Shown here one piece after another: positions 7,437 through 14,888 of a DNA stretch of 21,505 bases; position 1 is the stretch's first letter; every line of letters begins with the position of its first letter. This DNA comes from CAXTSE01 sp035554115 (GTDB lineage Bacteria > Actinomycetota > Actinomycetes > Actinomycetales > Microbacteriaceae). The notes beneath the pieces are model-generated. The model saw nothing but the letters and a program-made list of their open reading frames with translations, was not told the origin of the DNA and did not search any database. Both the position numbers and the translations under genes were made by a program. The stretch is taken from contig DATMIW010000015.1 in NCBI GenBank assembly GCA_035554115.1, forward strand, positions 1 through 21,505. Direction: 5' to 3'.

Positions 7437-8203
7437 CCTTCGTTGACGCGCTTGCATGGATCTTCACAGCATCACATTGGTTCGGCGACCCTGGTCGAAG
7501 CACGAGTCCGGCCATCTTTCAGCGGCTCATCGAGACTCTGCAGCTGTGTGGTGTCAGCGTGCTAATCGCCTGCGTCATCGCCGTCCCGCTTGGGATCCTC
7601 ATTGGGCATAGCGGTCGCGGTCGCACCGCCGCAATCCTTGTGTCGAATGTGGCCCGTGCGCTGCCGACTCTCGGCCTACTTTCGATCCTTATCTTGCTGA
7701 TCGCCGTGAACGCTGTCCCCGTGGTTGTGGTGCTCGTCATCCTTGGTATCCCTCCGATGTTGGCGGGGGTCTACGCGGGGTTCGAATCTGTGAATCGCGA
7801 CACGATCGATGCGGCCCGGGCAACTGGCTTCCGTGAATGGCAGATCATCACCCGCATTGAAATTCCGCTCTCCGCGGGTCTGCTCGTGGGGGGGCTCAGG
7901 TCCACGGCGCTGCAAATTGTTGCGACCAGCACAGTGGCGGCATATTTCTTGCCGATCGGGCTTGGGGCGTATCTGGCGAACGGGATCGCATCGCGAGACG
8001 ACGTGCAGCTGGTTGCAGGTGCGATCCTTGTCACCGCTCTCTGTCTCCTCGTCGACGGCGTCCTCGCCATCGTCCAAAGGCTCGTCGCGCCGCGTGGTAG
8101 TTCGCGTGGTGCGACGGATTCGGCTACGCCGAAGAATCGGTCGCGGGGTGTCCGACGACCAACACGGGGTTCACACCCCATCCAGGAAGGTATGCAGTCA
8201 TGA
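7433..8203 (+). CDS. ABC transporter permease, osmoprotectant type (OpuCD-like)
   Basis: This is the second permease, 256 residues from the ATG at 7433. That start overlaps the previous stop as ATGA and has GGTGG a few bases upstream; an in-frame ATG at 7385 would overlap the previous gene by 52 bases and is less likely. The coupling loop is DAARATGFREWQIITRIEIP, followed by TALQIVATSTVAAY, strongly typical of the betaine/choline permease family. About six membrane helices are present. The C-terminus is a basic, proline-rich cytoplasmic tail. The final four bases form an ATGA overlap with the binding-protein gene. Confidence 0.9.
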   Translation: MTFVDALAWIFTASHWFGDPGRSTSPAIFQRLIETLQLCGVSVLIACVIAVPLGILIGHSGRGRTAAILVSNVARALPTLGLLSILILLIAVNAVPVVVVLVILGIPPMLAGVYAGFESVNRDTIDAARATGFREWQIITRIEIPLSAGLLVGGLRSTALQIVATSTVAAYFLPIGLGAYLANGIASRDDVQLVAGAILVTALCLLVDGVLAIVQRLVAPRGSSRGATDSATPKNRSRGVRRPTRGSHPIQEGMQS

Positions 8204-9120
8204 AGAGGTTCCACAGAGGCGCGCTCGTGGCGACGGCCGCAGCGGTGGCGGTTGGTCTTGCACTGACCGGTTGCAGCTCCCAGAGCCTGACCGGCTCAGG
8301 CGGAGGGGATGGCGGCACAATTACCGTCGGTTCCGCCAACTTCCCCGAAAACGAGACGCTCGCCTACGTATACGGGCAGGCGCTCGCCGCGGAAGGCGTC
8401 GATGTTTCGTACAAGGTGAATATCGGCGCACGGGCCGCGTATATCCCCGCCCTCAAGCAGGGTGAAATTGACCTCATTCCCGAATACGCGGGGAGCATCC
8501 TGTCGTTCCTCGACAAGAACGCGAACCAGAAGTCCAGTTCTGAGGTAAAGGCTGCACTTGACGCTGCCCTTCCGAAGGGCCTGGTTGCCACCGACTTCGC
8601 CGAGGCAGCCGATTCCGATTCGCTTAACGTGACTCCGGAGTTCGCGAAGAAGAACAACATTTCATCAATCGCCGACCTGGCGAAGTTGTCGACTGTGACG
8701 CTGACGGCCAACCCCGAGTTCCAAACACGCCCGGACGGCATCCCCGGTCTTGCGAGCGTCTACGGCCTGACGAACATCAATTTCTCGCCGGTTAACGACA
8801 GCGGTGGCCCGGGAACACTCAAGAAGCTCCTGGCCGGAGAAACCGATGTCGCCGACATCTATTCCACCACTCCGTCGATCCTTGACAGCAAGCTCGTCAC
8901 GCTCGAAGACCCGAAGAACCTTTTCGCGTCGCAGCAGGTGGTGCCGATCGGCACGAAGAGCAAGCTGACCAAGGACGTCATTGCGGTGCTGAACAAGGTG
9001 TCGGCGCAGCTCACGACCAAGGATCTGCTGGAGTTCAACAAGCGCACCGGCGGCAGCGAGAAGGCCGACCCGAAAACTGTCGCGGCTGACTGGCTGAAAG
9101 ACAAGGGCTTCACCAAGTAG
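8200..9120 (+). CDS. Substrate-binding lipoprotein, osmoprotectant ABC importer (OpuCC/ProX-like)
   Basis: This 306-residue extracytoplasmic lipoprotein captures the substrate for the importer. It begins with a basic n-region and hydrophobic core and has the lipobox LTGC with C25 as the lipidated cysteine. The mature part shows family features: ITVGSANFPENETLAYVYGQ near 41-60, ARAAYIPALKQGEIDLIPEYAGS near 77-99, and ADIYSTTPSI near 218-227. The tyrosines in the last two stretches are candidates for an aromatic cation cage. The ligand is likely a quaternary amine, but choline, glycine betaine, carnitine and ergothioneine cannot be separated by eye. GGAAGG lies about nine bases before the ATG, and the start overlaps the permease stop as ATGA. 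It is the last gene of the operon. Confidence 0.92.
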   Translation: MKRFHRGALVATAAAVAVGLALTGCSSQSLTGSGGGDGGTITVGSANFPENETLAYVYGQALAAEGVDVSYKVNIGARAAYIPALKQGEIDLIPEYAGSILSFLDKNANQKSSSEVKAALDAALPKGLVATDFAEAADSDSLNVTPEFAKKNNISSIADLAKLSTVTLTANPEFQTRPDGIPGLASVYGLTNINFSPVNDSGGPGTLKKLLAGETDVADIYSTTPSILDSKLVTLEDPKNLFASQQVVPIGTKSKLTKDVIAVLNKVSAQLTTKDLLEFNKRTGGSEKADPKTVAADWLKDKGFTK

Positions 9121-9135
9121 TTCAGTGCGCGGCGG

Positions 9136-9174
9136 CCCCTGGCGTGGTGGTGATTCTCCACTCGCGACCAGGGG
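9136..9174. terminator. Hairpin between convergent operons
   Basis: CCCCTGG (9136-9142) pairs with CCAGGGG (9168-9174), with possible further CG pairing inside. It starts 16 bases after the importer operon and lies 40 bases from the end of dedA. It could stop transcription from both sides. There is no clear T-tract on the plus strand. Confidence 0.5.
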
Positions 9175-9213
9175 TCTCGTGCGTGCGGCGCGCGCAGTCT
9201 CAGTGGGGTCGAG

Positions 9214-9891
9214 TCAATCGCGAGTGTCCGCATCCCCGTCGTGGGGATGCTGCCAGTGGTGGGCTTCGCGGCGCTCGATGAACTTCTTGCCCAGGAACAC
9301 CAGAATGGCGCATAAGGCCACCCCACCCGCGAATATGTATCCGGCTCCGTGCAACTGGGTCGACAGCTGACGGTAGCTGCCGGCAGCCAGAGCGCCGAAC
9401 GTCACATATGCACCTGCCCAGATGACGCAGGCGGGTGCGGTCCAGGCGAAGAAACGTCGGTAGCTCATCGAGCTCATCCCCACGGTGACAGGCACGAGGG
9501 AATGCAAGACAGGGAGGAATCGCGAGACGAACACGGCAGGGCCGCCCCGGCGATCCACATAGTTCTCGGCTCGATGCCAGTTCCGCTCACCGATGCGATG
9601 CCCGAGGCGCGAATCCCGGATGCGGTGGCCGAAAAGCCTGCCCAGTGCGAACCCGATGCTTTCGCCGGTCAGCGCACCCGCGATCACGCAAACGAGAAGT
9701 CCGATGTATTGCGCGGGGCTGTCGACCCCTGTGCTCGCGACGATGACTATCGTGTCGCCGGGCATAACAAGCCCCACGAGAATGCTCGTCTCGAGCAGGA
9801 TGCCGAGCCCGGCGAGGAGCGACCGCGTAACCGGATCGACCGATTGCACAAGATCGAGTGCCCAGTGCAGGAGGTCGTCGAACAGGTTCAT
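9214..9891 (-). CDS. DedA-family membrane protein
   Basis: This 225-residue integral-membrane protein belongs to the DedA/SNARE-associated superfamily, whose members include lipid scramblases and undecaprenyl-phosphate flippases (UptA/PopT groups). Family features are the early VMPGDTIVI (42-50), TGESIGFALGRLFG (75-88) and the re-entrant motif FVSRFLPVLHSLVPVTVG (121-138). In the last, the second conserved arginine of many DedA proteins is a histidine (H130), a variant I believe is common in actinobacteria. The tail is hydrophilic and His-rich. I chose the ATG at 9891 because it overlaps the pabC stop as ATGA; an in-frame start at 9930 would overlap pabC by 43 bases. The specific lipid substrate is unknown. 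Confidence 0.9.
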   Translation of the reverse strand: MNLFDDLLHWALDLVQSVDPVTRSLLAGLGILLETSILVGLVMPGDTIVIVASTGVDSPAQYIGLLVCVIAGALTGESIGFALGRLFGHRIRDSRLGHRIGERNWHRAENYVDRRGGPAVFVSRFLPVLHSLVPVTVGMSSMSYRRFFAWTAPACVIWAGAYVTFGALAAGSYRQLSTQLHGAGYIFAGGVALCAILVFLGKKFIERREAHHWQHPHDGDADTRD

Positions 9892-10742
9892 GGCAGCGGT
9901 GCCCGGAGTCCGTCGAGACGTGCCTGCCACCTGGCCAGCCGCCCGGGTTCTTCAGCTACGACGGGCCCGCCCAGCCAGGCCGTAACGATGCGAATTCCAT
10001 GCAGTGCATTGAGCGCCCACACTTCGTGGCCCTCAAGGTCGTCGGGCCTCGCGCCGTCGGTCTCAACAGCTGTGCCAAGAGCGATCGCAACCGCCTGCAG
10101 CGATCGCAGGGTGACGCTGTCGATCCGTTCGATCTCGGGTGATGGGGTAACCAGAACGTCCCCATTCCACCAGGCAAAACACGTCGTTGTGCCCTCGGCG
10201 ATTCGACCCTCGGGCGTGAGGATCACAAGCTCATCGACTCTGCGCTTCTTCGCCGCATCGCGTAGGTGGCTCAGGGCCACGATGTCGGGACCTTTTATGC
10301 GCGGTGACCGGCGGGGGTCGGGCCCGGAATGGGTGGCGACGGTCACGGAGCGGCCACGGTCCGGAGCGGGGCGTAGCAGGAGGCGCATTTGGGGGTCTGG
10401 GGCGTCGCTGGGGCCCGCATCCACGAGTTCCACGCGGGGGAACCACGTACCGGTGCGGGGAAGGGCGGCGATTGCGGCATCCCAGAACGCCTCGGGGGCG
10501 AGCTCGGCCGCGTCGACCGCTGGTTCGCTCGCGACCGAGCTGCGGCCCGCAGTGCTCTTGCTCACCGCGTCGAGGAAGCGCCGGCGGTGCAGCTCGAGTG
10601 CCCGCACGCGTCCCGCATCGACAAGCCACGAGTCGGCGGCCAGGATGCGAGAGCTGTCTAGATCGCGGAGCTCGGGTTCCAGAGCCCCGCCTCCACTCTC
10701 GGACGAGGTGCCTCGCCAGACGAAGGTAGTGGCAGCGCTCAT
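9888..10742 (-). CDS. pabC: Aminodeoxychorismate lyase (class IV aminotransferase)
   Basis: This PLP enzyme would split 4-amino-4-deoxychorismate into p-aminobenzoate and pyruvate for folate synthesis in the cytoplasm. The 284-residue protein has fold-type IV features: ALELHRRRF (48-56), the PLP-binding lysine K150 in SPRIKGPDI, and the cofactor-loop pattern AEGTTTCFAWWNGDVLVTPS. In that pattern the usual asparagine is a cysteine. The class also includes branched-chain and D-amino-acid aminotransferases; the lyase call rests mainly on the divergent pabB next door. The start at 10742 lies 11 bp from the pabB start, and a TAGCCT -10 box sits six bases upstream. dedA is coupled downstream by an ATGA overlap. 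Confidence 0.83.
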   Translation of the reverse strand: MSAATTFVWRGTSSESGGGALEPELRDLDSSRILAADSWLVDAGRVRALELHRRRFLDAVSKSTAGRSSVASEPAVDAAELAPEAFWDAAIAALPRTGTWFPRVELVDAGPSDAPDPQMRLLLRPAPDRGRSVTVATHSGPDPRRSPRIKGPDIVALSHLRDAAKKRRVDELVILTPEGRIAEGTTTCFAWWNGDVLVTPSPEIERIDSVTLRSLQAVAIALGTAVETDGARPDDLEGHEVWALNALHGIRIVTAWLGGPVVAEEPGRLARWQARLDGLRAPLP

Positions 10743-10756
10743 AGACTTAGGCTATG
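10740..10756. promoter_or_regulatory. Divergent leaderless promoter palindrome between pabC and pabB
   Basis: The 17 bases CATAGACTTAGGCTATG form a palindrome centred on 10748 with a single mismatched pair (10745/10751). The CAT at the left end is the pabC start codon on the minus strand, and the ATG at the right end is the pabB start. Inside lie TAGACT (10742-10747), reading rightward, and TAGCCT (complement of 10749-10754), reading leftward. Each is exactly six bases from its own start codon. Both messages should therefore start at or beside their start codons, and the two -10 boxes are close enough for RNA polymerases to exclude each other. Confidence 0.65.
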
Positions 10757-12124
10757 CCGACCCGACTGCTTCGCCATCGGTCGGCAGGAGGATTCACGGC
10801 GGCCGCAGCATTCCGCGCCCTGCACGGTGCCGAAGGCGACGCGTTCTGGCTCGACAGCGGTGACCAGGGCACTAGCTATCTGGGCACGGGGCGCCGGATC
10901 GACCTCCACACCGGCGGACACGGGTCGGTGTTGGAGGTCCTTCGCGCCGAACTGGCCCGTACCGAGATTGAGCCCGCCCCTTCGGCGATCGAGCCTGTCG
11001 AGATCCCCACGGCGTTCCGCCTGGGTCTGGTCGGCTGGCTGGGCTACGAGCTTCGGGGCGAGACGATGGGCCTGCCTGTACGGCACGCGTCGCGATATCC
11101 CGATTCCGCGTTCCTGTTCGTGGATCGCGCGGTCGCCATCCACGCAGATGGCTCGGCCGAACTGCTGGCGCTTGGCGAGGAGTGGACGGGTGAGCTCGCG
11201 GAGTGGCGTGACGCGACACTGTCGACGCTCGAGACCCCTCCGCCGGTCGAACTTGTCGAGACCTCCAAGGCGGGCGTGGTCTCGACGGGCTCGACCAGCG
11301 GAGCAGTGCGGTGGCGGGATTCCGAGGCCGAATACCTCAGCCATATCGCCGCGTGCCAAAACGCCATTCGCGAGGGGGAGGCCTACCAGCTCTGCCTCAC
11401 GACCGAGGCCGAGCTCGACGGCCCCTTTGACGCGCTGGCAGTTCATGATCGCTTGCGCGCCGCATCCCCGAGTCATCACGGCGGCCTGCTGCGCATCGGC
11501 GGCGTCACGCTGATCAGTTCGTCGCCCGAGCGATTCCTCGACGTCGCACCGGATGGCGTGGTGCTGACGCGCCCGATCAAGGGCACCCGCCCGCGCAGCT
11601 CCGATCCGGAACTCGATGCCCGGCTCAGTGACGAGCTGCTTGCGAGCGACAAAGAGCGTGCCGAGAACGTCATGATCGTCGATCTCATGCGCAACGACCT
11701 CGCGCGGGTGTGCGAGGTGGGCAGCGTGACGGTCCCGAATCTGCTCGACCTCGAGAGCTACGCGCAGGTGCACCAGTTGGTGAGCACCGTGCGAGGTCGG
11801 CTGCGACCGGGCCTTACGGGGATCGATGCGATCGCGGCATGTTTGCCCGCCGGGTCGATGACGGGCGCACCGAAACGTCGCGCCACCGAACTGCTCGATG
11901 ACATTGAGAACCGGGCGCGCGGCCTCTACGCCGGTGCCTTTGGCTATCTCGGATTCGATGGTCGAGTCGATCTGGCCATGACGATTCGCAGCATTGTGCT
12001 CGACGATCGCGGCGCAACTGTGGGCGCCGGGGGTGGCATTACGGCGCTGTCGGTGCCGCTCGAAGAAGTTGCCGAGGTGCGCGTGAAGGCGGCGGCGCTA
12101 TTGCGCGCGCTGGGCGTGGAATAG
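10754..12124 (+). CDS. pabB: Aminodeoxychorismate synthase component I
   Basis: This chorismate-binding enzyme (456 residues) makes 4-amino-4-deoxychorismate from chorismate with ammonia supplied by PabA; no pabA is in the window. The N-terminal domain spans about 1-155 and the chorismate-binding domain about 188-452. Motifs are PIKGTRPR (274-281), ENVMIVDLMRNDLARVCE (304-321), LPAGSMTGAPKRRATELL (364-381) and AGAFGYLGFDGRVDLAMTIRS. The lysine K276 in PIKGT marks PabB; TrpE has alanine there. The linker at about 160-184 is encoded by a REP-like inverted repeat and reads PVELVETS...VSTGSTSG. The ATG at 10754 is set by the divergent palindromic promoter; no ribosome site precedes it. Confidence 0.9.
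   Translation: MPTRLLRHRSAGGFTAAAAFRALHGAEGDAFWLDSGDQGTSYLGTGRRIDLHTGGHGSVLEVLRAELARTEIEPAPSAIEPVEIPTAFRLGLVGWLGYELRGETMGLPVRHASRYPDSAFLFVDRAVAIHADGSAELLALGEEWTGELAEWRDATLSTLETPPPVELVETSKAGVVSTGSTSGAVRWRDSEAEYLSHIAACQNAIREGEAYQLCLTTEAELDGPFDALAVHDRLRAASPSHHGGLLRIGGVTLISSSPERFLDVAPDGVVLTRPIKGTRPRSSDPELDARLSDELLASDKERAENVMIVDLMRNDLARVCEVGSVTVPNLLDLESYAQVHQLVSTVRGRLRPGLTGIDAIAACLPAGSMTGAPKRRATELLDDIENRARGLYAGAFGYLGFDGRVDLAMTIRSIVLDDRGATVGAGGGITALSVPLEEVAEVRVKAAALLRALGVE
10987..11005 (+). repeat. Single arm of the REP-like element inside pabB
   Basis: GATCGAGCCTGTCGAGATC (19 bases) matches the arms of the inverted repeat at 11238-11303 (shared core TCGA-C-TGTCGAGA-C apart from a few transitions). 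It encodes AIEPVEIP in the N-terminal domain of PabB. It has no facing partner nearby. Confidence 0.5.
11238..11303 (+). repeat. Actinobacterial REP-like inverted repeat inserted in pabB
   Basis: Arms of 26 bases, 11238-11263 and 11278-11303, pair with four mismatches around a 14-base spacer. The core arms read GGTCGAACTTGTCGAGACC and GGTCTCGACGGGCTCGACC. This type of palindrome, with GTCGAG/CTCGAC steps, is dispersed in many actinobacterial genomes, sometimes within genes where it encodes peptides like VELVETT. Here it keeps the frame open and lies in the linker between the two PabB domains. The identification as a dispersed repeat is from memory; only the copies in pabB are visible in this window. 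Confidence 0.65.
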
Positions 12125-12156
12125 GCGCGACTCCGCATCCCGGCACCGCTGTTAGC

Positions 12157-12162
12157 TACGCT
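12157..12162 (+). promoter_or_regulatory. leuS: Candidate -10 box for leuS
   Basis: TACGCT at 12157-12162 matches the TANNNT box used elsewhere in the window and would start the message near 12169, about 60 bases before the leuS ATG. It lies in the loop of a possible stem (CCGCATCC 12133-12140 with GGGTGCGG 12163-12170, one wobble), which could also end pabB transcription. No good -35 is visible. Confidence 0.35.
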
Positions 12163-12227
12163 GGGTGCGGATTGCCCATTTGACGGCCCGGCCGCGGCAT
12201 CCATCCCCTGACACCCATGTGACTGAC

Positions 12228-14828
12228 ATGAATGAGATTTCTGTGACGCAGCACCACGACGATCGCGACGAGACAGCCGCCATCGACCCACATAGCTCTG
12301 ACGCACAGGCGTACGACCCGGCCGCCATTCAGCAGAAGTGGTCGGCCGTCTGGGACGAGACGAAGCCGTTCGCGACGAGTGACCCGAACGACAAGCGGCC
12401 GCGCAAATATGTGCTCGACATGTTCCCGTACCCCTCGGGCGATCTGCACATGGGCCACGCAGAGGCGTACACGCTCGGCGATGTGATCGCGCGTTACTGG
12501 CGCCAGCAGGGTTTCAACGTATTGCACCCGATCGGCTGGGACTCCTTCGGCCTGCCTGCCGAGAACGCCGCGATCAAGCGCGGCACCGACCCGCGCGAGT
12601 GGACCTACGCGAACATCGAGCAGCAGAAGCAGTCGATGCGCCGTCTGGGCGCAAGCTTCGACTGGGATCGCGTGCTGCGCACCAGCGACCCCGAGTACTA
12701 CAAGTGGAACCAGTGGCTGTTCCGCAAGCTGTACGAAAAGGGCCTGGCCTATCGCAAGGCAAGCTGGGTCAACTGGTGCCCCTTCGACCAGACCGTGCTG
12801 GCTAATGAGCAGGTCGTCGACGGCCGCTGTGAACGCTGCGACAACGTCGTCACCAAGAAGAAGCTCACGCAGTGGTACTTCAAGATCACCGACTACGCCG
12901 ACCGGCTGCTCGACGACCTCAACCAGCTCGAGGGCGCCTGGCCGTCGAAGGTGCTCGCGATGCAGCGCAACTGGATTGGTCGCTCGGTCGGTGCCGATGT
13001 CGACTTTGTCATCGAGGGCCACCCCGACACCGTGACGGTCTTCACAACTCGGCCCGACACCCTTTTCGGTGCCACCTTCATGGTTGTTGCCCCCGATTCC
13101 GAGCTCGCCGCGGCGCTTGCCGCCGGATCAACGCCCGAGGTGCAGGCGGAGTTCGCCGAGTACCTCGCGCAGGTGCAGAAGACGACCGAAATCGAACGTA
13201 CGGATGCGACGCGCGAGAAGACCGGCATCCCGCTCGGTCGCTGGGCGATCAACCCCGTGAACGGCGAGAAGATGCCGGTGTGGACCTCGGATTACGTCCT
13301 CGCCGACTACGGTCACGGCGCTGTGATGGCCGTGCCGGCCCACGACCAGCGCGACCTCGATTTCGCCACGAAGTTCGGCCTGCCGGTGCGTGTCGTCGTC
13401 GACACGAACGCCCCGGTGACCGGTGCGATCCCCGTGATCACCCCCGAGATGATGGAGGCGGGGGACATTCCAGACCTGGACCCGCTGGCATCCGGGAACG
13501 CCCTCACAGGCGATGGTCGGATGATCAACTCGGGTCCGCTGGACGGCCTCAGCAAGCAGAATGCGATTCGCCGGGTCATTGACCTGCTCGAGTCGGCCGG
13601 CACGGGTCGCGCCGCGAAGACCTACCGCCTGCGCGACTGGCTGATCTCCCGCCAGCGCTACTGGGGCACGCCGATTCCTGTGCTGCACGGCGAGGACGGC
13701 TCCGAGCACCTGGTGCCCGAGAGCGAGCTGCCCGTGTTGTTGCCGTCGAGCGAGGGGCTCGACCTGCAGCCGAAGGGGCAGTCACCGCTTGGCGCAGCGG
13801 ATGACTGGGTGAATGTGACCCTGCCCGACGGCACCCCGGCACGGCGCGATACCGACACGATGGACACCTTCGTCGACAGCTCGTGGTACTTCCTACGGTT
13901 CCTGAACCCCAACGATCCCGATCGCGCCTTCGACCCGAAAGAGGCCGACAAGTGGGCGCCGGTCGACCAGTATGTCGGCGGCGTCACGCACGCGATCCTG
14001 CACCTGTTGTACGCGCGCTTCATCACGAAGGTGCTGTTCGACCTCGGCTATGTCGGCTTTACGGAGCCGTTCGCCGCGCTGATGAACCAGGGCCTCGTGC
14101 TCATGGATGGCACGGCTATGTCGAAGAGTCGCGGCAACATCGTCAGCCTCTCGGAGCAGCTCGACGAGCACGGAGTCGACGCGGTACGGCTGACCATGGC
14201 GTTTGCGGGCCCGCCCGAGGACGACATCGACTGGGCGGATGTGTCGCCCTCCGGATCCGCAAAGTTCTTGGCGCGCGCGTGGCGGATTTCGGGTGAGGTC
14301 ACCTCCGCGCCCGAGGTGGAGTGGAAGGGCGGCGACGCGGCCCTGCGCCGCCAGACTCACCAACTTCTGTCGGATGCGCCGACCCTGCTGGAAGCTTTCA
14401 AGTTCAACGTTGTCGTCGCGCGGCTCATGGAGCTGGTGAACACGATCCGTAAGACGATCGATGTCGGACCGGGGGCCGGGGACCCGGCAGTCCGCGAGGC
14501 GATCGAGACGGTCACCGTGATCCTGAGCCTGTTTGCGCCATATACCGCAGAAGACATGTGGGCACGGCTGGGATATACGTCGACAGTGGCATATGCCGGC
14601 TTGCGCAAGGCTGACGTCACCTTGCTCGTCGCAGAATCGGTGACGGCCGTCATTCAGGTCGACGGCAAAGTGCGTGACCGGGTGGAGGTCTCGCCGACCA
14701 TTGCCTCGGACGAGCTCGAGAAGCTCGCCCGCTCCTCGGCCGCGGTTGTGCGATCGATTGGGGATCGCGAGATCGTCAACGTCATCGTGCGTGCGCCTCG
14801 TCTCGTCAACATCGCGACCAAGGGCTGA
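12228..14828 (+). CDS. leuS: Leucyl-tRNA synthetase
   Basis: This class I synthetase charges tRNA-Leu with leucine in the cytoplasm. Numbering from the ATG at 12228 (866 residues, normal for bacterial LeuS), the HIGH-like motif is H74-M-G-H77 after MFPYPSGDL and the KMSKS-like motif is AMSKS at 630-634. A cysteine cluster (WCPFDQTVL...RCERC) matches the zinc-like module. The CP1 editing domain carries TTRPDTLFGATFM and HGAVMAVPAHDQRD, needed to hydrolyse mischarged tRNA. The C-terminal anticodon-binding domain is complete. The start is uncertain: in-frame GTG at 12165, GTG at 12219, ATG at 12228 and GTG at 12243 (which follows a weak TGAGA) are possible, and a -10 box at 12157 makes 12165 unlikely. 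A hairpin follows the stop. Confidence 0.96.
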   Translation: MNEISVTQHHDDRDETAAIDPHSSDAQAYDPAAIQQKWSAVWDETKPFATSDPNDKRPRKYVLDMFPYPSGDLHMGHAEAYTLGDVIARYWRQQGFNVLHPIGWDSFGLPAENAAIKRGTDPREWTYANIEQQKQSMRRLGASFDWDRVLRTSDPEYYKWNQWLFRKLYEKGLAYRKASWVNWCPFDQTVLANEQVVDGRCERCDNVVTKKKLTQWYFKITDYADRLLDDLNQLEGAWPSKVLAMQRNWIGRSVGADVDFVIEGHPDTVTVFTTRPDTLFGATFMVVAPDSELAAALAAGSTPEVQAEFAEYLAQVQKTTEIERTDATREKTGIPLGRWAINPVNGEKMPVWTSDYVLADYGHGAVMAVPAHDQRDLDFATKFGLPVRVVVDTNAPVTGAIPVITPEMMEAGDIPDLDPLASGNALTGDGRMINSGPLDGLSKQNAIRRVIDLLESAGTGRAAKTYRLRDWLISRQRYWGTPIPVLHGEDGSEHLVPESELPVLLPSSEGLDLQPKGQSPLGAADDWVNVTLPDGTPARRDTDTMDTFVDSSWYFLRFLNPNDPDRAFDPKEADKWAPVDQYVGGVTHAILHLLYARFITKVLFDLGYVGFTEPFAALMNQGLVLMDGTAMSKSRGNIVSLSEQLDEHGVDAVRLTMAFAGPPEDDIDWADVSPSGSAKFLARAWRISGEVTSAPEVEWKGGDAALRRQTHQLLSDAPTLLEAFKFNVVVARLMELVNTIRKTIDVGPGAGDPAVREAIETVTVILSLFAPYTAEDMWARLGYTSTVAYAGLRKADVTLLVAESVTAVIQVDGKVRDRVEVSPTIASDELEKLARSSAAVVRSIGDREIVNVIVRAPRLVNIATKG

Positions 14829-14843
14829 TCGCTCACAGTTAGA

Positions 14844-14865
14844 GGGCCGGCTGCTTCGCCGGCCC
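14844..14865 (+). terminator. Hairpin terminator after leuS
   Basis: GGGCCGGC (14844-14851) and GCCGGCCC (14858-14865) form a perfect 8-bp GC stem with loop TGCTTC, 15 bases after the leuS stop. There is no T-tract, as is usual for hairpin terminators in high-GC actinobacteria. The comEA -10 box follows 11 bases later. Confidence 0.65.
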
Positions 14866-14876
14866 ACGGGATTTCG

Positions 14877-14882
14877 TAGCGT
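14877..14882 (+). promoter_or_regulatory. comEA: -10 box of comEA (leaderless)
   Basis: TAGCGT is followed by six bases (CCTTCT) and the GTG start at 14889. The geometry matches the pabB, pabC, holA, 19523 and 20511 genes. No Shine-Dalgarno precedes the GTG. Confidence 0.5.
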
Positions 14883-14888
14883 CCTTCT

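Noticed and set aside
6378..7457. Minus-strand open frame of 359 codons opposite the ABC operon
   Set aside because: The product is rich in Arg, Glu, Asp and His with no domain pattern and lies opposite the ATPase and permease genes.
9349..10863. Plus-strand open frame of 504 codons across dedA and pabC
   Set aside because: It is antisense to two well-supported genes, its product is a low-complexity Arg/Ser/Pro mix, and it has no family motifs. Long shadow frames are expected in high-GC DNA.
10739..11773. Minus-strand open frame of 344 codons opposite pabB
   Set aside because: It is antisense to pabB and its codons mirror pabB third-position bias.
12217..12222. ATGTGA start-stop upstream of the leuS ATG, suggesting a minimal upstream ORF
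   Set aside because: A six-base match is expected by chance and no ribosome site supports it.
12125..12227. T-box or other riboswitch before leuS
   Set aside because: The 103-base gap shows no T-box sequence or specifier-loop structure, only a weak stem and a -10-like box.
13893..14867. Minus-strand open frame of 324 codons opposite leuS
   Set aside because: It is fully antisense to the conserved leuS coding sequence and shows no recognisable protein features.
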